This document shows positions 12,353 through 23,961 of a stretch of 64,000 nucleotides of DNA, in pieces. The notes under the pieces were generated by a model. That model did not search any database. It was not told where the DNA came from and saw only the letters and a list, made by a program, of their open reading frames with translations. A program made the position numbers and the translations under genes. Position 1 is the stretch's first letter. Each line of letters opens with the position of its first letter. Source of the DNA: Phoenix dactylifera (Eukaryota; Streptophyta; Magnoliopsida; Arecales; Arecaceae); NCBI RefSeq assembly GCF_009389715.1, contig NC_052404.1:12577756-12641755 (forward strand). Reading direction: 5' to 3'.

Positions 12353-12629
12353 CGAGTAGCAGTCATGAAGTTGAGAAGTAAGGGAGCCTCTAACATCTCC
12401 CGGCGTCCCCCGCAAAGCCCTGGACACTCTGTCCAGAATTCTCCAACTCCGGCTGACCCAGTTCCTCAGGTCCAGCCGGAACAGTTTGACGCCTTGGTAC
12501 AGCAAGTCCAGGCCCTGGTCGCCGCCGTTCAGAGTCTGCGGCGCGATGAAGCCTTACCTACGCTCCCCCACGGGCTCAGGCCCCGCCGGAGTGTCTCCCC
12601 AACGGCCCGGTTTTTCCAAGCCAAAACTT

Positions 12630-13800
12630 GCATGGCTCTTCTAGAGCCAACAACGGAGAACGAGCTTCTCCCCGGAGGGAGTTGCCGGGAGAAGGTTTCG
12701 ATCGGAGACCCCAACTTTCTGAGGCAGAGTCAGCCCCGGATCACCGTGAGCCGGCGCAAACCACAACGACAATCCCACGGGTGGGGGAGCTCGACCGGAA
12801 AGTTGAGCATCTGGAGCATCAGATTGCGGCGCTCCACAGCAAGAAGGCAAGACAAGAGGGAGACTTTGAGTTCACCACCAAGTCCCCCTTCTCCCGCCAG
12901 ATCGAGGATGAGCCGGTTCCCGCGAGGTTCAAGATGCCTCAGGTGGAACCCTACAACGGGACGACCGACCCTCTCGACCACCTGGATAGCTATCGGGCCC
13001 TCATGGCCCTACAAGGGTCCTCGGAGGCCATACTCTGCAAGGCCTTCCCAGCGACCCTCCGAGGGACCGCTCGGCTTTGGTTTTCTGGACTGAAGCCGAA
13101 TACGGTGTCCTCTTTTGAGCAGCTCGGCAGGCAGTTCGCCACCAACTTCGCTGCCAGCCGGCGCCAGCGACGGACGTCAGACTTCCTCCTCGACATCAAA
13201 CAGAAAGAGGGGGAGCCCCTCAAGGAGTACCTGGACCGCTTCACCGCCGCCACATGGGAGGTTCGCGAGCTAGACCAGTCGATGGCTATGTCGGCTCTGA
13301 AGACTGGGGTTCGCTCCTACCGATTCCTCTTCTCCATCGAGAAGAGCTTCCCGGCAGACTTCACTGAAATGTTGGCCCGAGCCCGAAAGTATGCCAAGGC
13401 CGAGGAGGCAGTTGCATCTAGGCGGGGGGCAATTGAGCCCGCCTCCAAGAAGCAGAAGAAACGCCGCGAGGAGCGCGGCCGACAAAGGAGCCGATCCCCC
13501 CGCTGAGAGAAGAACCTTCCCAGACTGAGAAGTCCGCCCCGACAGCAGATGCGATCTCAGCAAAGGACCCCTCCTCGGCCGAGGTCCCCACCACGGCCTC
13601 GGACGTACCCAGGAAAGTACGAGAACTACACACCCGTCAACGCTCCCCGGGCCGAAATCCTGATGGAAATCGAGGGTCGGGACTTCTTCCGACCCCCGCC
13701 TCCTATGCGAGACACGGGATTCCCCCGGAATCCCAGGAAGTATTGCCGCTTCCACCGAGATCGTGGGCACGACACGGAGGACTGCTACCAACTCCGGGAT
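12630..13800 (+). other. gag region of the Tat element
   Basis: The region encodes a gag-like capsid segment with the conserved plant gag run PYNGTTDPLDHL, then FPATLRGTARLWF and EYLDRF, a basic K/R-rich stretch, and a zinc-knuckle-like C-x2-H-x4-H-x4-C pattern near 13745-13790. The fold and order match Ty3/gypsy gag. It is a fossil component, described only as a part. Confidence 0.88.
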
Positions 13801-14059
13801 GAGATAGAAGCGCTCATCCGACGGGGAGTACTCAACCGGTTCGTGAGGAACCGACCTGAGGAAAGGAGGCCGGCGGAGAATGTCGCACCAACCGAAAATC
13901 CGGGCGACAACAGGCCCATCGCCGGCACCATCAACATGATCGGGCGGGCCTCGACAGGAACGGCCGCCCAGAGAGCACCCCCGAAGCGCCCACGTATTGG
14001 TGAAGTCATCTCGTTCTCGGACGAGGACTTAGAAGGGGTCGAAACCCCCCATGATGATG

Positions 14060-14400
14060 CTGTGGTCATCTCTATGATTGTAAATAGGTTTGATGTAAAG
14101 CGTGTCCTAGTTGACAATGGAAGCTCAGCCAACATTTTGTATTATCATGCCTACCAAAAAATGGGATTGACAGAAGGGCATCTCCGGAGAGTCAATGCCC
14201 CGTTGGTTGGGTTTACCGGAGATGCAGTCCCGGTTGAAGGTGAGGCTAGCTTCCTTGTCACAGTCGGCCTCGCCCCCCGGGAGAGCACTGTGAGGATGGA
14301 CCTCCTGGTGGTCCGTCTGCCCTCGGTCTACAACGCCATCCTTGGGCGCCCAGGGCTAAATGCCCTTCGAGCCGTGGTTTCAACTCGCCATTTGCTCATG
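14060..14400 (+). other. Aspartic protease region of the Tat element
   Basis: The motif VLVDNGSSANIL is the D-x-G-S active-site block of retroelement aspartic proteases, in a variant with Asn before Gly that is common in Tat elements. It is followed by a second conserved block with AILGRPGLN. Confidence 0.88.
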
Positions 14401-14839
14401 CGGTTCCCCACCGACCAAGGAGTAGGCGAGGTCCGCGGAGACCAGCTAGTCGCCAAGCAATGCTACATGGCGGCCCACACAGTAAAGCAACCAGCCGAGG
14501 CGCCGGACCACCCGATGGGCCCTTCGCTGCCCATAGAAACCCTCGATGCGAGGGACACCCTCTGGAAGAAGCAAGTAGAGCCCGGTGAGCTCCTTATTCA
14601 AATCCCACTACAAGAAAATTTTTCCGAGCTAACTGTGCAGGTCGGCTCCGGCCTCGGCGCCCGCGAGAGGGATTGCCTTGTCAGCTTCCTGCGGGACAAC
14701 GCTGACGTCTTCGCCTGGTCGCCTGCGGACGTGCCGGGAATTGACCCTGGAGTCATGGTCCACCGACTCCAGGTAAGGCCGACCAGCAGGCCTGTGAAGC
14801 AGAAGAAAAGAGGCTCTGCTCCGGAACGACAACGGGCTG

Positions 14840-15500
14840 CAGCTGAAGAGGTGGACAAGCTCCTCGGAGCCGGTTTCATCCGGGAGGTCTCCTACCCGGA
14901 CTGGCTCGCCAACATAGTCCTCGTAAAGAAGGCCAACGGAAAATGGCGTATGTGCGTGGACTATACCGACTTGAACAAGGCCTGCCCAAAAGACAGCTTC
15001 CCCCTCCCGAGCATCGACCAGCTCGTCGACTCCACTTCAGGACACCAACTGCTAACTTTTATGGACGCCTTTTCAGGATACAATCAAATCCGAATGGCGC
15101 CGGAAGACGAGGAGAAGACGGCCTTCATCACCGACAAGGGCACCTACTGCTACAAGGTGATGCCCTTCGGCCTGAAAAACGCTGGGGCCACCTATCAGAG
15201 ACTGGTCAGCCAAATTTTTAAAGACCAGATCGGCCGGAACATGGAAGTCTATGTGGACGACATGCTGGTAAAGAGCCGAGCAGCGGAACACCACATAGCC
15301 GATCTCAACGAGACATTCGCCAAGCTCAGAAGGTACCAAATGAAACTCAATCCGGCGAAGTGCGCGTTCGGGGTCACCTCGGGCAAGTTCCTGGGTTTCA
15401 TAGTGACCCAGCGCGGAATTGAAGCCAACCCGGAGAAAATCCGGGCACTGCAAGAGATGTCGCCTCCAAAGACAGTTAAGGAGGTGCAACGGCTCGCGGG
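14840..15500 (+). other. Reverse transcriptase region of the Tat element
   Basis: Conserved blocks are visible in order: GKWRMCVDYTDLNKACPKD, FMDAFSGYNQIRM, VMPFGLKNAGATYQ, and the catalytic YVDDML near 15250-15267. These match Ty3/gypsy reverse transcriptase. Confidence 0.93.
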
Positions 15501-15699
15501 GCGGGTTGCCGCCCTGGGAAGGTTCGTCTCTCGGTCAGCCGAGTGATGCCTCCCCTTCTTCAAGAGCCTTAAACGGCCGAAAGACTTCCGGTGGACAGAA
15601 GAATGCCAGCATGCCTTTGAAGAGCTTCGGAGCCTTCTGGCCTCTCCCCCGCTGCTTACCAAGCCCCAGAAAGGCGAGATCCTTTACTTATATCTGGCC

Positions 15700-16480
15700 G
15701 TCTCCCCAGCTGCAGTGAGCTCAGTTCTCGTCCGGGAAGAGGACAAGCTCCAAAAGCCGGTCTATTACACCAGCCGGGTTCTCAGGGATGCTGAGACCCG
15801 ATATTCTAAACTTGAGAAGACCATCTTCGCTCTCATCATCTCGGCTCGGAGACTTAGGCCTTACTTCCAAGCCCACACGATAGCCATATTGACCGACCAG
15901 CCTATGAAGCAAATACTGCAGAGGTCGGATCGTGCGGGGAGGATCGCCAAATGGGCAGTCGAGCTCGGGGAATTCGACCTCGAATATCGGCCCAGGCCGG
16001 CTATCAAAGCTCAGATACTCGCCGACTTCATCGTGGAGTGCACCCTTCCGGACGACCCCGAGAGGCCACCCGAATCCGTAAAGGAGGCCCCGAGGCAGCC
16101 ATGGGTCCTGCACTCGGACGGGTCTTCGACCTCGGGGGGTAGCGGGGCCGGACTCATCCTCACCAGTCCAGACGGAGTGGTGGCAGAGCAAGCTTTGCGC
16201 CTCGAATTCCTGGCCTCGAACAATGAGGCCGAGTATGAGGCTCTCATCGCCGGGCTCAAGCTGGCGAAAGAACTAAAAGTGGAAGACCTGACGGCCTTCA
16301 GCGACTCCCAGCTGGTAGTGAACCAGATCCAAGGAGACTTCGAAGCTAAAGAGCTATCCATGCAAAAGTATCTCCAAAAGGTGCGGGAACTCATATCTAC
16401 CCTGAATTCCTTCAATATTCAGTACATTCCCAGAGCGGAGAACCTCAGGGCAGACCAGCTATCCAAATTGGCAACCTCCC
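15700..16480 (+). other. RNase H plus second (archaeal-type) RNase H of the Tat element
   Basis: The first half shows the usual gypsy RNase H run, with YTSRVL, YSKLEK and ILTDQPMKQIL. A second RNase H domain from about 16100 shows LHSDGSS, NNEAEYEALIAGL, SDSQLV and RADQLSKLA. The tandem pair is diagnostic for the Tat lineage among plant Ty3/gypsy families. Confidence 0.88.
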
Positions 16481-16749
16481 GCATGAGCGAGCTTCCCAAG
16501 GGAACAGCGCTCGAATATCTTCAGATCCCCAGCACGGAGGAACCCGAGCCCACCATGTGCATCGACTCCGAGCCAAGCTGGATCGATGGGCTCGTCTGCT
16601 ACCTTCAGGACGGAACCCTACCTCACGACGAGATGGAGGCTCGCCGAATCAAGCGCCAGGCTCCCCGGTATGTCTTGTACGAGAATAAACTCTATCGACG
16701 ATCATTTACTTCTCCCCTTCTCAGATGCCTCCGCCCCTCCGAGGCGGAC

Positions 16750-17811
16750 TATGCCCTCCGAGAGGTCCATGAAGGGATCTGCGGAAATCACCTGGAGGGT
16801 CGGGCACTAGCCCATAAAGTCCTGCGACAAGGATATTATTGGCCCACACTCCAGAAGGATGCAACGGATTTCGTCCGGAAGTGCGATCGGTGCCAACGAA
16901 ACGCCAGTATCCAGCGCCGACCCTCAGCTCTGCTGACCTCCATCATCGTCCCCTGGCCGTTTGCCCAATGGGGAATCGACATCCTGGGGCCCTTTCCCCT
17001 GGCCACCGGACAGAGAAAGTTCCTGGTCGTCTCCATCGACTACTTCACCAAATGGGTTGAGGCTGAACCCGTCGCCCGGATCACCGAGCAAAAGATGCGG
17101 GACTTCATGTGGAAGTCCATAATCTGCAGATTCGGACTACCCCGTATCCTTATATCTGACAATGGTCGACAATTTGACAATGTTCATTTCAGGGAATTTT
17201 GCTCTGAGCTCGGCATTGATCACCGTTTCACCTCAGTCGCTCACCCCCAGACAAACGGAGAAACTGAGGTAACTAATCGCACTATTTTGCAGGGACTCAA
17301 GGCTAGGCTTGATCGGTCCAAAGGACAGTGGGTTGAGGACTTGTACAATGTCCTTTGGGCGTACCGGACCACGTTCCGACTGCCCACGGGAGAGACCCCC
17401 TTCAACCTAGCATACGGCACTGAGGCCGTCATCCCGTTGGAGATCGGCCTGCCTTCTCCAAGGGTGGAGCATTACGACCCCGACACCAATTCTTCCCAGC
17501 TCAGGAGCAACTTGGACCTCGTCGAAGAGACAAGAGAGGTTGCCCGGGTCCGCATGGCGAGATACCAACAGCGAACGGCCCAGTACTACAACTCTAGAGT
17601 CAAGCCCAAGCTCTTCAAAGTGGGGGACCTCGTCCTCAGGAGAGCCGAGGCTTCTCAACCGACTGAGCAAGGAAAGCTCGCCCCAAATTGGGAAGGGCCG
17701 TATCAGATCGCCCGGGTACAACGACCAGGGGCGTATAAATTAAAATCCCTAGAGGGGACCCTGATCCCGCGAAGTTGGAACTCCGAGAATCTACGAATGT
17801 ACTACCAGTAA
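16750..17811 (+). other. Integrase region of the Tat element
   Basis: A zinc-binding H-H-C-C block ends in CDRCQ near 16890. The DDE core includes WGIDILGPFP, DYFTKWVEAEP and SDNGRQF, followed by HPQTNGETE. The C-terminal GPY-like part includes WEGPYQI. Integrase lies downstream of RNase H, the Ty3/gypsy order. Confidence 0.93.
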
Positions 17812-18124
17812 AACCCCTAGGGGTTCAAGACAATCAGGACAATGGACTCAGCTTCCTTTTCGCAAACAATTCTCTTATCTTGATGGCTGTAATTCTCTTC
17901 TAATATTGGGTCGTCTGTGATCCTCAGATTCTCCGGCCAAAATCGGGATGCCTCGAGGCTCGACCGTAGAGTCCCAAACTCCCTCGACCTCGGGAAGAAT
18001 CGCAGGACGACGAAACATCGACTTGGCGCGAAATTCCCTCGACTAAGGTCAGGATGCCCCGGTTCCTCAGGATGCCCCGAGACGTCGGGATGCCCCGGCT
18101 ATAGGGATGTCCGAGACGTCAAGA
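17812..18124 (+). other. Start of the Tat 3' non-coding region
   Basis: Sequence after the integrase contains a diverged single copy of the later array unit (about 17936-18000) and short GGGATGCCCCG-type repeats near 18050-18110. I see no coding sequence. Confidence 0.6.
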
Positions 18125-18285
18125 TATGAGTACGATCCTCTCTGACCAGACGAGCTCGGCTCGTTCTCCATCAACTTCCATCTATGAGCACGGTCCTCTC
18201 TGACCAGACGAGCTCGGCTCGTTCTCCATCAACTTCCACCTATGAGCACGGTCCTCTCTGACCAGACGAGCTCGGCTCGTTCTCC
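18125..18285 (+). repeat. 58-base tandem repeat, about 2.8 copies, in the Tat 3' region
   Basis: Units begin TATGAG at 18125, 18183 and 18241 and carry CCAGACGAGCTCGGCTCGTT. They are nearly identical, and the last copy runs into the following array. Confidence 0.9.
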
Positions 18286-18960
18286 TACCTCGACTAAGGT
18301 CGGGATGCCCCGAGGGTCGACCGTAGAGAACCAGACTCCCTCGACCTCGGAAAGGCGCCGTGAGGGGTGGAAAGGGTGGCTCCACCCGGGGCGCCACAAA
18401 GTGGACCCCCGGGAGCGGTCGACGATCCCCGATCCCCGAAGCGAGCGATCCCTCGACTAAGGTCGGGATGCCCCGAGGGTCGACCGTAGAGAACCAGACT
18501 CCCTCGACCTCGGGAAGGCGCCGTGAGGGGTGGAAAGGGTGGCTCCACCCGGGGCGCCACAAAGTGGACCCCCGGGAGCGGTCGACGATCCCCGATCCCC
18601 GAAGCGAGCGACCCCTCGACTAAGGTCGGGATGCCCCGAGGGTCGACCGTAGAGAACCAGACTCCCTCGACCTCGGGAAGCGTCGCAGGTCGGTAGAGCG
18701 TGCCCAGACCCGCCGACCTGACGAACGATCCCTCGACTAAGGTCGGGATGCCCCGAGGGTCGACCGTAGAGTCCCAAACTCCCTCGATCTCGGGAAGCAC
18801 CACAGGTCTGCAAAGCGTCCACGGACTCGCCGACCTGACGCAAGATCCCTCGACCAAGGTTGAGGCGCCCGAGGTCCTACCATGGGGTCTGAAACTCCCT
18901 CGACCTCGCAGAGAGCTATAATTCAATAAAGCCTCGCCAAATCCTCTCAACCTCGGTGGG
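18286..18960 (+). repeat. 163-base and 117-base tandem array in the Tat 3' region
   Basis: The block CGACTAAGGTCGGGATGCCC recurs at 18291, 18454, 18617 and 18734, with a diverged copy at 18851. The first spacings are 163 bases and the later ones 117. The long and short units share the same head but differ in the middle, so the array looks like two related unit types. Tat and Ogre elements are known to carry such arrays between integrase and the 3' LTR. Confidence 0.88.
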
Positions 18961-19950
18961 CGCTGTTGGGTCCGTGAGAAACCCGAGCCCCCCTTTAAGT
19001 CAAAATGACTCCGGAGGTCGACGAGGAAAGGAGGCAACCTACTCCACCATGCGAAGCATAACTCCGAGAATGCAAGAGGTACGTCTAACTAGACGCCCTC
19101 CTTGTCAAATTTTATCTACATACTGCTGAGCGGAATCTCAACGTTGGAGTCTTATCACGCCCCAAAGCCGGGCTTCTCCAATAGGTCGGCTTAAGACCGA
19201 CCCCCTAACTACGCTATGTATGCTCCGTTCGTCAAGTCTCCGCAATTTGTGCAAAGGCTTCATAAATTAGGGCCCAACTCGGCTCTTCTACGTAAACTCC
19301 GACGTCCGGCTGAGAAAGTGGTCCCGGCCACGAGTGTACTAGCCAAACACGGGTACCAAGGCAATCTCTGGAAATCCCGGCCTTGCTCACCGAAATCTCG
19401 GCAGAATCCGAGAACGTAACTACGAAAACCTTCGGCAATAACTTGTTTATTAGCCCGCGCTCCCTACGAGGGGTTCGGAGTTGAGTTCGGAGATCCGGCT
19501 AAACTCCCCGAATAGCAGCACGCACAGACCTAGTCCGGTCTTACTTAAAGGGCCAAGGCCCGACCTCGAGCCCTTGAGATTTTCCTGAAGGCTAAACGTG
19601 ATGACTTTCACGACACTCAGATCCGAGCTATAGGACTTAGAGAAATTTTCTAAAAAACCTAAGACTCGGAGCTCCTTTTGGTCGGAATGACTGGAACCCG
19701 AGAAGGCTAAGACATAGCCCGAAAAAAGAGGGCAACTTCGTTAAGCAGCCCGGAAATTAAAATACAAAGTTAGAGGTCGTCGAGGCGGTTAGCTAAAGCT
19801 CTAGCCTCATCCACGACAATAGAGGGAAAGATGAACACGGAATGACAAAAATATCTTTTCATTAACAAAGGGCCGGAAGGCCAATTACAAAATTGAAAGT
19901 CGGCCACTCAAGGGCCGACCCCGGGTACAACGAAAAAGAAAAGAAAAATA
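18961..19950 (+). other. Tat 3' region without recognised coding
   Basis: This is moderately GC-rich element sequence between the tandem arrays and the antisense block. I see no motif, conserved frame or repeat. Confidence 0.5.
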
Positions 19951-19959
19951 CGCTAAGTC

Positions 19960-22092
19960 CTAAGCGGCGGGAGCAACATCCGGGGGGTCGTCCGGCACAT
20001 TGATGACCTCGTGATCTTCATCCGGAACAGGCTCGGGGTCGGGGGCAGGGGCTTCGGGCACCGGCTCCGGGACGGCGTCCACCTCGGCCGCTGGAGCCGC
20101 CTCCACGACATCGTCCGCCTCGGCCGCCCCCGTCGAAGGCTCGGCGGGGTCTTGTTCATATATTCCCGCCTCGGATGTCAGGATGGCGGGAAGGGCTTCC
20201 ACGTCGGACCCCCAGCCCAGGTCCTCCCTCGGACGGACCGTCGAAAGGTCGTACTGAGGGCAGTACCGGCGCATCTGCGCCCGGAAGTTCTCGAAGCCCC
20301 GGAGGAAACCGTCCACCGTCTCCTCCTCCAACATGTCGCGGAACTCTTGCGACTCTTTGAAGAGTTCCACGGCATGTTCAGCTCGTTCGAGCGCCCTCCT
20401 CTCCCGGGCCTCAAGTTGCTCGATTCGGAGGCGGGAGACCCCGTCCTCATACTTGAGGGCCGCGACCTCGGCCTGGACCTCCCCCAAGCGCGCCTCCGTA
20501 CCGCGCATGGCCGACCTGGTCAGGGCGTGAGCCGCCCTCTCCTCCTCAAGCGCCCCCGCCATAGCAAGGCGCTCGGCCTCGGTGGCCGTCCTCCGAGCCT
20601 CGGCATCGGCCAATGCCGCCTCCAGCTCGGCGACTTTCTTCTTGGCTGACTCCAACTGTTGGCCGAGCCGCCAGGCCTCCTCTTGACAGCCTTGGGCGAT
20701 AAACACCAAGGCGTCGAGCTCGTGGACATGCTGAAAAGAAAGGAACGAAGATATCGTGAGTTGAAAAGCATATGAACTCGCCAATGACTCAAGGCAATCA
20801 AGGAAAGAAACTTACTCGGGCAGTGTTGCAGTAGGCGCCGTTGACGACCTCCTCCAGCGGAATGTTCCGGAACTCGGCCCGGTCCGCTGGGAGCATCGCA
20901 CGCCGCAACACGGAGCGTGCGACCTCGGCATTACGAAAAGCCGAACTCCCCTCGGGAATAGAGGAGTCCGGCTCGACTGACTCTTCTCGGAAAGCCCGGG
21001 AAGAGCTCGGCACGATCGAGCCCGAGGTCCCGGAGCCGCTCGCTTCGGGGCCTCGGGCAAGCCCGGGTTCTGGCTGCTGCGGCCGGGCCATGGACGACTC
21101 CCCCCGCTGGGCAAGGGGGGCAGGGCAAGGAAGGGCCGATGGGCCCGCGTCGCTGGCGACCCGCGCCCGCCTCGGCTCGGCTGCAGAGGCCCCCGCCTTG
21201 GGGCCACTTCTCCCGGCCGACGTAGAGGCGCCGTCCGTCCTCGCCCTCTTCCGAGGCTGGGGCGCGGCTCCCCCGGCCTCGGCTTCTCGCCTTCTCAGGC
21301 GAGAAAAAAGTGATGTGTTGCTGGTCGGCAGGCGGAGAATATCTGAAATCAAAATTTCGTTAAGTGTCAGACCAGTGACAGTAAAAGCAAAGAACGAAGA
21401 AAAAATAAAATAATGTAACCACCCTTACCCTCGGGGCGCGCCGAGCTCAGACCTACGCTCGCCAGGGCGTCCTCCCGCAGGAGCTCGGTCAGGTCGTTGC
21501 CTCTTCCGAGGGCTCGCACGGAGTCCAGGGTCCTCAGCTCCCTCCTCGAGGGCTCGGAGAGCTTATTGAGGGTCTTCAACCGAGGGTCCCTCCACCTCGG
21601 GTCGAACCCCCAAGGCGCCTCGGACGCCAGGAAGAAAAACTTCCCCTTCCACTCATGAATCGAGGAAGGGGCACCCTGGAAGAGTGACATACCGCCCCGA
21701 AAGGCGAAGTATAGCCACCCTGCGTCCGCCGGGTTCTTCTTTAACAGAAAACACCGGCGGAAGAGGCCTACCGAGATCGGGATCCCGTGCCCGAGGCACA
21801 GGGACAAGAACCCGATTATGGTCCTCCACGAGTTCGGAGCCAACTGCGCCGGGACGAGCTGGTACTCGGCCAGCAGCTGGCTCACGAACTCGTGGGCGGG
21901 AAAACGCAGGCCAGCCCAAAGTGTCTCGCGGTAGACCGCGATCCGACCTGGGGGCGGCTGCGTCACCCTGTCCTCCGGCCCCGCAGTTTCAAGACGAAAC
22001 CCGGGCTGGAAGAAGAACCGGGAGCGGATCAGCTCCAACTCCTCCCCCGACAGGCTCGATCCCACTTCCTCAGGACCCAAACCCATTCCCAC
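19960..22092 (-). other. Antisense coding block of the Tat element
   Basis: Three open stretches on the minus strand lie between the arrays and the 3' LTR, separated by short gaps with intron-like borders. The first (toward 22092) resembles the plant 'putative gypsy type transposon' domain, with SWRTIIGFLSLC, FRRCFLLKK and GWLYFAFR. The middle one is Pro/Ser/Ala-rich and looks disordered. The last is a long coiled coil (EELEAR, ERRALERAE type) ending in an acidic, Pro-rich tail. Antisense frames of this kind are known in RIRE2- and Grande-like Tat elements. Their role is not established. Confidence 0.72.
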
Positions 22093-22308
22093 AGAAGAAC
22101 GAAATAAAAGTTAAAAAAAGCGGAAAATGGAAGCTGGGGAGGAGAAGAAAAGAGGAAACCCTAGTGAGAACAGGGTGAAAACCTACTGGACATCGCCGGA
22201 AATCGCTCCGGGCACCGACGGCAAGGTTCGGTTGAGGAAGGAAGTAAGGGAGAGAGATAACGAAAATGAGAAGCAGCCAAACAAGACCTTTAGGGCAACC
22301 TCGAGGGG

Positions 22309-22316
22309 TTTATATA
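22309..22316 (-). promoter_or_regulatory. TATA-like box for the Tat antisense block
   Basis: On the minus strand the sequence reads TATATAAA about 220 bases upstream of the first ATG of the antisense block, the right distance for a promoter with a leader. It is positional evidence only. Confidence 0.45.
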
Positions 22317-22968
22317 GACCCCCCTGACGGCCCAGATCGACGGGGTCGGTTCCCATCCCCCGATCGCGTTGCGCCACGTGTCGACCTCGGAAGCCGAGGC
22401 ACCGTATTCACTCCGGATTAATAAATCGGGTACGAAATCGAAGCGTTGTCCCGTCGGATCTCGGGGCTTCATCATGGGTCCGCAAAATCAAATCATCTTG
22501 AGGAACGAGCGGACGCCGCCCCCGCTCCCCTCATTTAATAAGATCTGGGACACGTGGAGCCTCGATGTGGCCTCCACCTCTCCGGAATTATGATCCAGTA
22601 ACACGAAATCGGAAGCGTCCGACCTTGGGTCACGCCGCGTGTCCGTTTTAAACCCCGTAACGGCACACTCATTAATGAGCGAGAAGCCTCGATTACGGGA
22701 TCAAGGCACCGCCTCGACGAGCTCGAGGACCCCCATCATTAATCCGCCGTAAAGCGATCCTGGCGATTCAAGAGACGCCACCTCCGCTTCAAGAAGCGTA
22801 ATGATACGAGCTTCATTATAAGCTCACTGAATAAAGCAGCCCCGAGACGCCAAAGGGCGCAGGTTTCACCATGAAAGCTCCGAGAAGCGCAAGGGGGCGG
22901 ACGAGACTCGCCCCCCAACCTTAGTGACAGACTTTACTTCCCACGTCCGAGCCCACAAGTCGCTCAAA

Positions 22969-22987
22969 CTCGGAAGTCGGGGGGTAG
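22969..22987 (+). other. Polypurine tract of the Tat element
   Basis: The purine-rich GGAAGTCGGGGGGTAG sits directly against the 3' LTR, as expected for the plus-strand primer. Confidence 0.7.
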
Positions 22988-23956
22988 TGTTGGGGGGAAT
23001 AAGATTTTTTCCCAAATGACATAAATGCCCCTAAGAAGCCGTACAACTTCCGACCCCGGACGGCCGAAGTCGGCGTCCGACTTCGGAACGCCCGACCTCG
23101 AGACCTCCAACCTAAGAAAAACCCCGATGTTCGAGGTCTACTCTTGTCAGCCACCTACTACGGCCGTGCGCCTCTAAGGTCTGGCCGAGGACCATACCCT
23201 GACGCCCCTCTGGCATTTATTGCGCATGGTCGCTGTAACTCTCCGGCTTACTCCACAATAAATGCGGATCTCCGGCTTACTCCACAATAAATGCGGATCT
23301 CCGGCTTACTCCACAATAAATGCGGATCTCCGGCTTACTCCACAATAAATGCGCATGGCTCCTGTCATCTACGGACTCTCAGCTCTCCACGGCAAATCAG
23401 CCCAGCAGAGTCTAGTCAACTATGATAAGTCTCCGACCTCGGCCATACCTCCGACACCAATGCAATAATTCGCCTGATAGCGTGCTAGTTCGAGCTGTAC
23501 GACGCCCTCACCGCCGACATCAGTGCAATGATTCGCCTGACCGTGCGCCGACCCGAATGACATGCCGAGCCGTACTACGGCTTCGCCCTGTTACATCGCA
23601 GGTAAACCGACCCCCGCCTATAAAAGGGAGCCTTGGCCTCTCAGGAGGGGGTTGAAAAAGATTGAAGCACTCTACAGACACTGTTCATCTCCTTTCTACA
23701 CTACTTGCCCCCTCCCTGACTTGAGCGTCGGAGGGCCGGCGCCGGAAAACCCGGCCACCGGCTCGTGTGCAGGCACTCAGACGGAGGACGCCGCCAGCTG
23801 ACGGATCGCCGCCTCGCCGCGTGGGCCAGCCGTCCCTTCTCTCCGACCGCCCCAGACGGAGGACGCCGCTCGCCGACGGACCGCCGCCCCGCCGTGAGAA
23901 CTCGCCGCTCCCTTTCCTCGACCGAAGATTGCCCTCGGGTCCAATTTCCAGCAACA
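22988..23956 (+). repeat. 3' LTR of the Tat element
   Basis: The LTR is 969 bp and matches the 5' LTR with one difference that I could find, including the four 29-base repeats and the TATAAAA box. It ends CAACA and is followed by the ATATC duplication. Confidence 0.95.
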
Positions 23957-23961
23957 ATATC

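Larger units (their letters stand above)
11363..23956 (+). mobile_element. Ty3/gypsy LTR retrotransposon, Tat lineage, about 12.6 kb, nearly whole and very young
   Basis: Both ends are 969-bp LTRs beginning TGTTGG and ending CAACA, flanked by the 5-base duplication ATATC (11358-11362 and 23957-23961). I compared the two LTRs by eye over their length and found one difference. That implies an insertion well under a million years old, some tens to a couple of hundred thousand years at published plant rates. Internal parts in order are: primer-binding site, gag, protease, reverse transcriptase, RNase H, a second archaeal-type RNase H, integrase, tandem arrays, an antisense reading block, and a purine tract. 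The extra RNase H and the long 3' region with antisense coding are Tat-lineage traits. The sense coding part looks almost whole, with about two interruptions. Confidence 0.95.

Noticed and set aside
18125-18960. CRISPR-like spacing of repeats
   Set aside because: The whole units repeat, with no unique spacers, and the host is a plant nucleus.
18182-19037. Frames of up to 247 codons across the Tat tandem arrays
   Set aside because: They are repeat-unit translations with periodic residues, expected from GC-rich arrays whose length is often a multiple of three.
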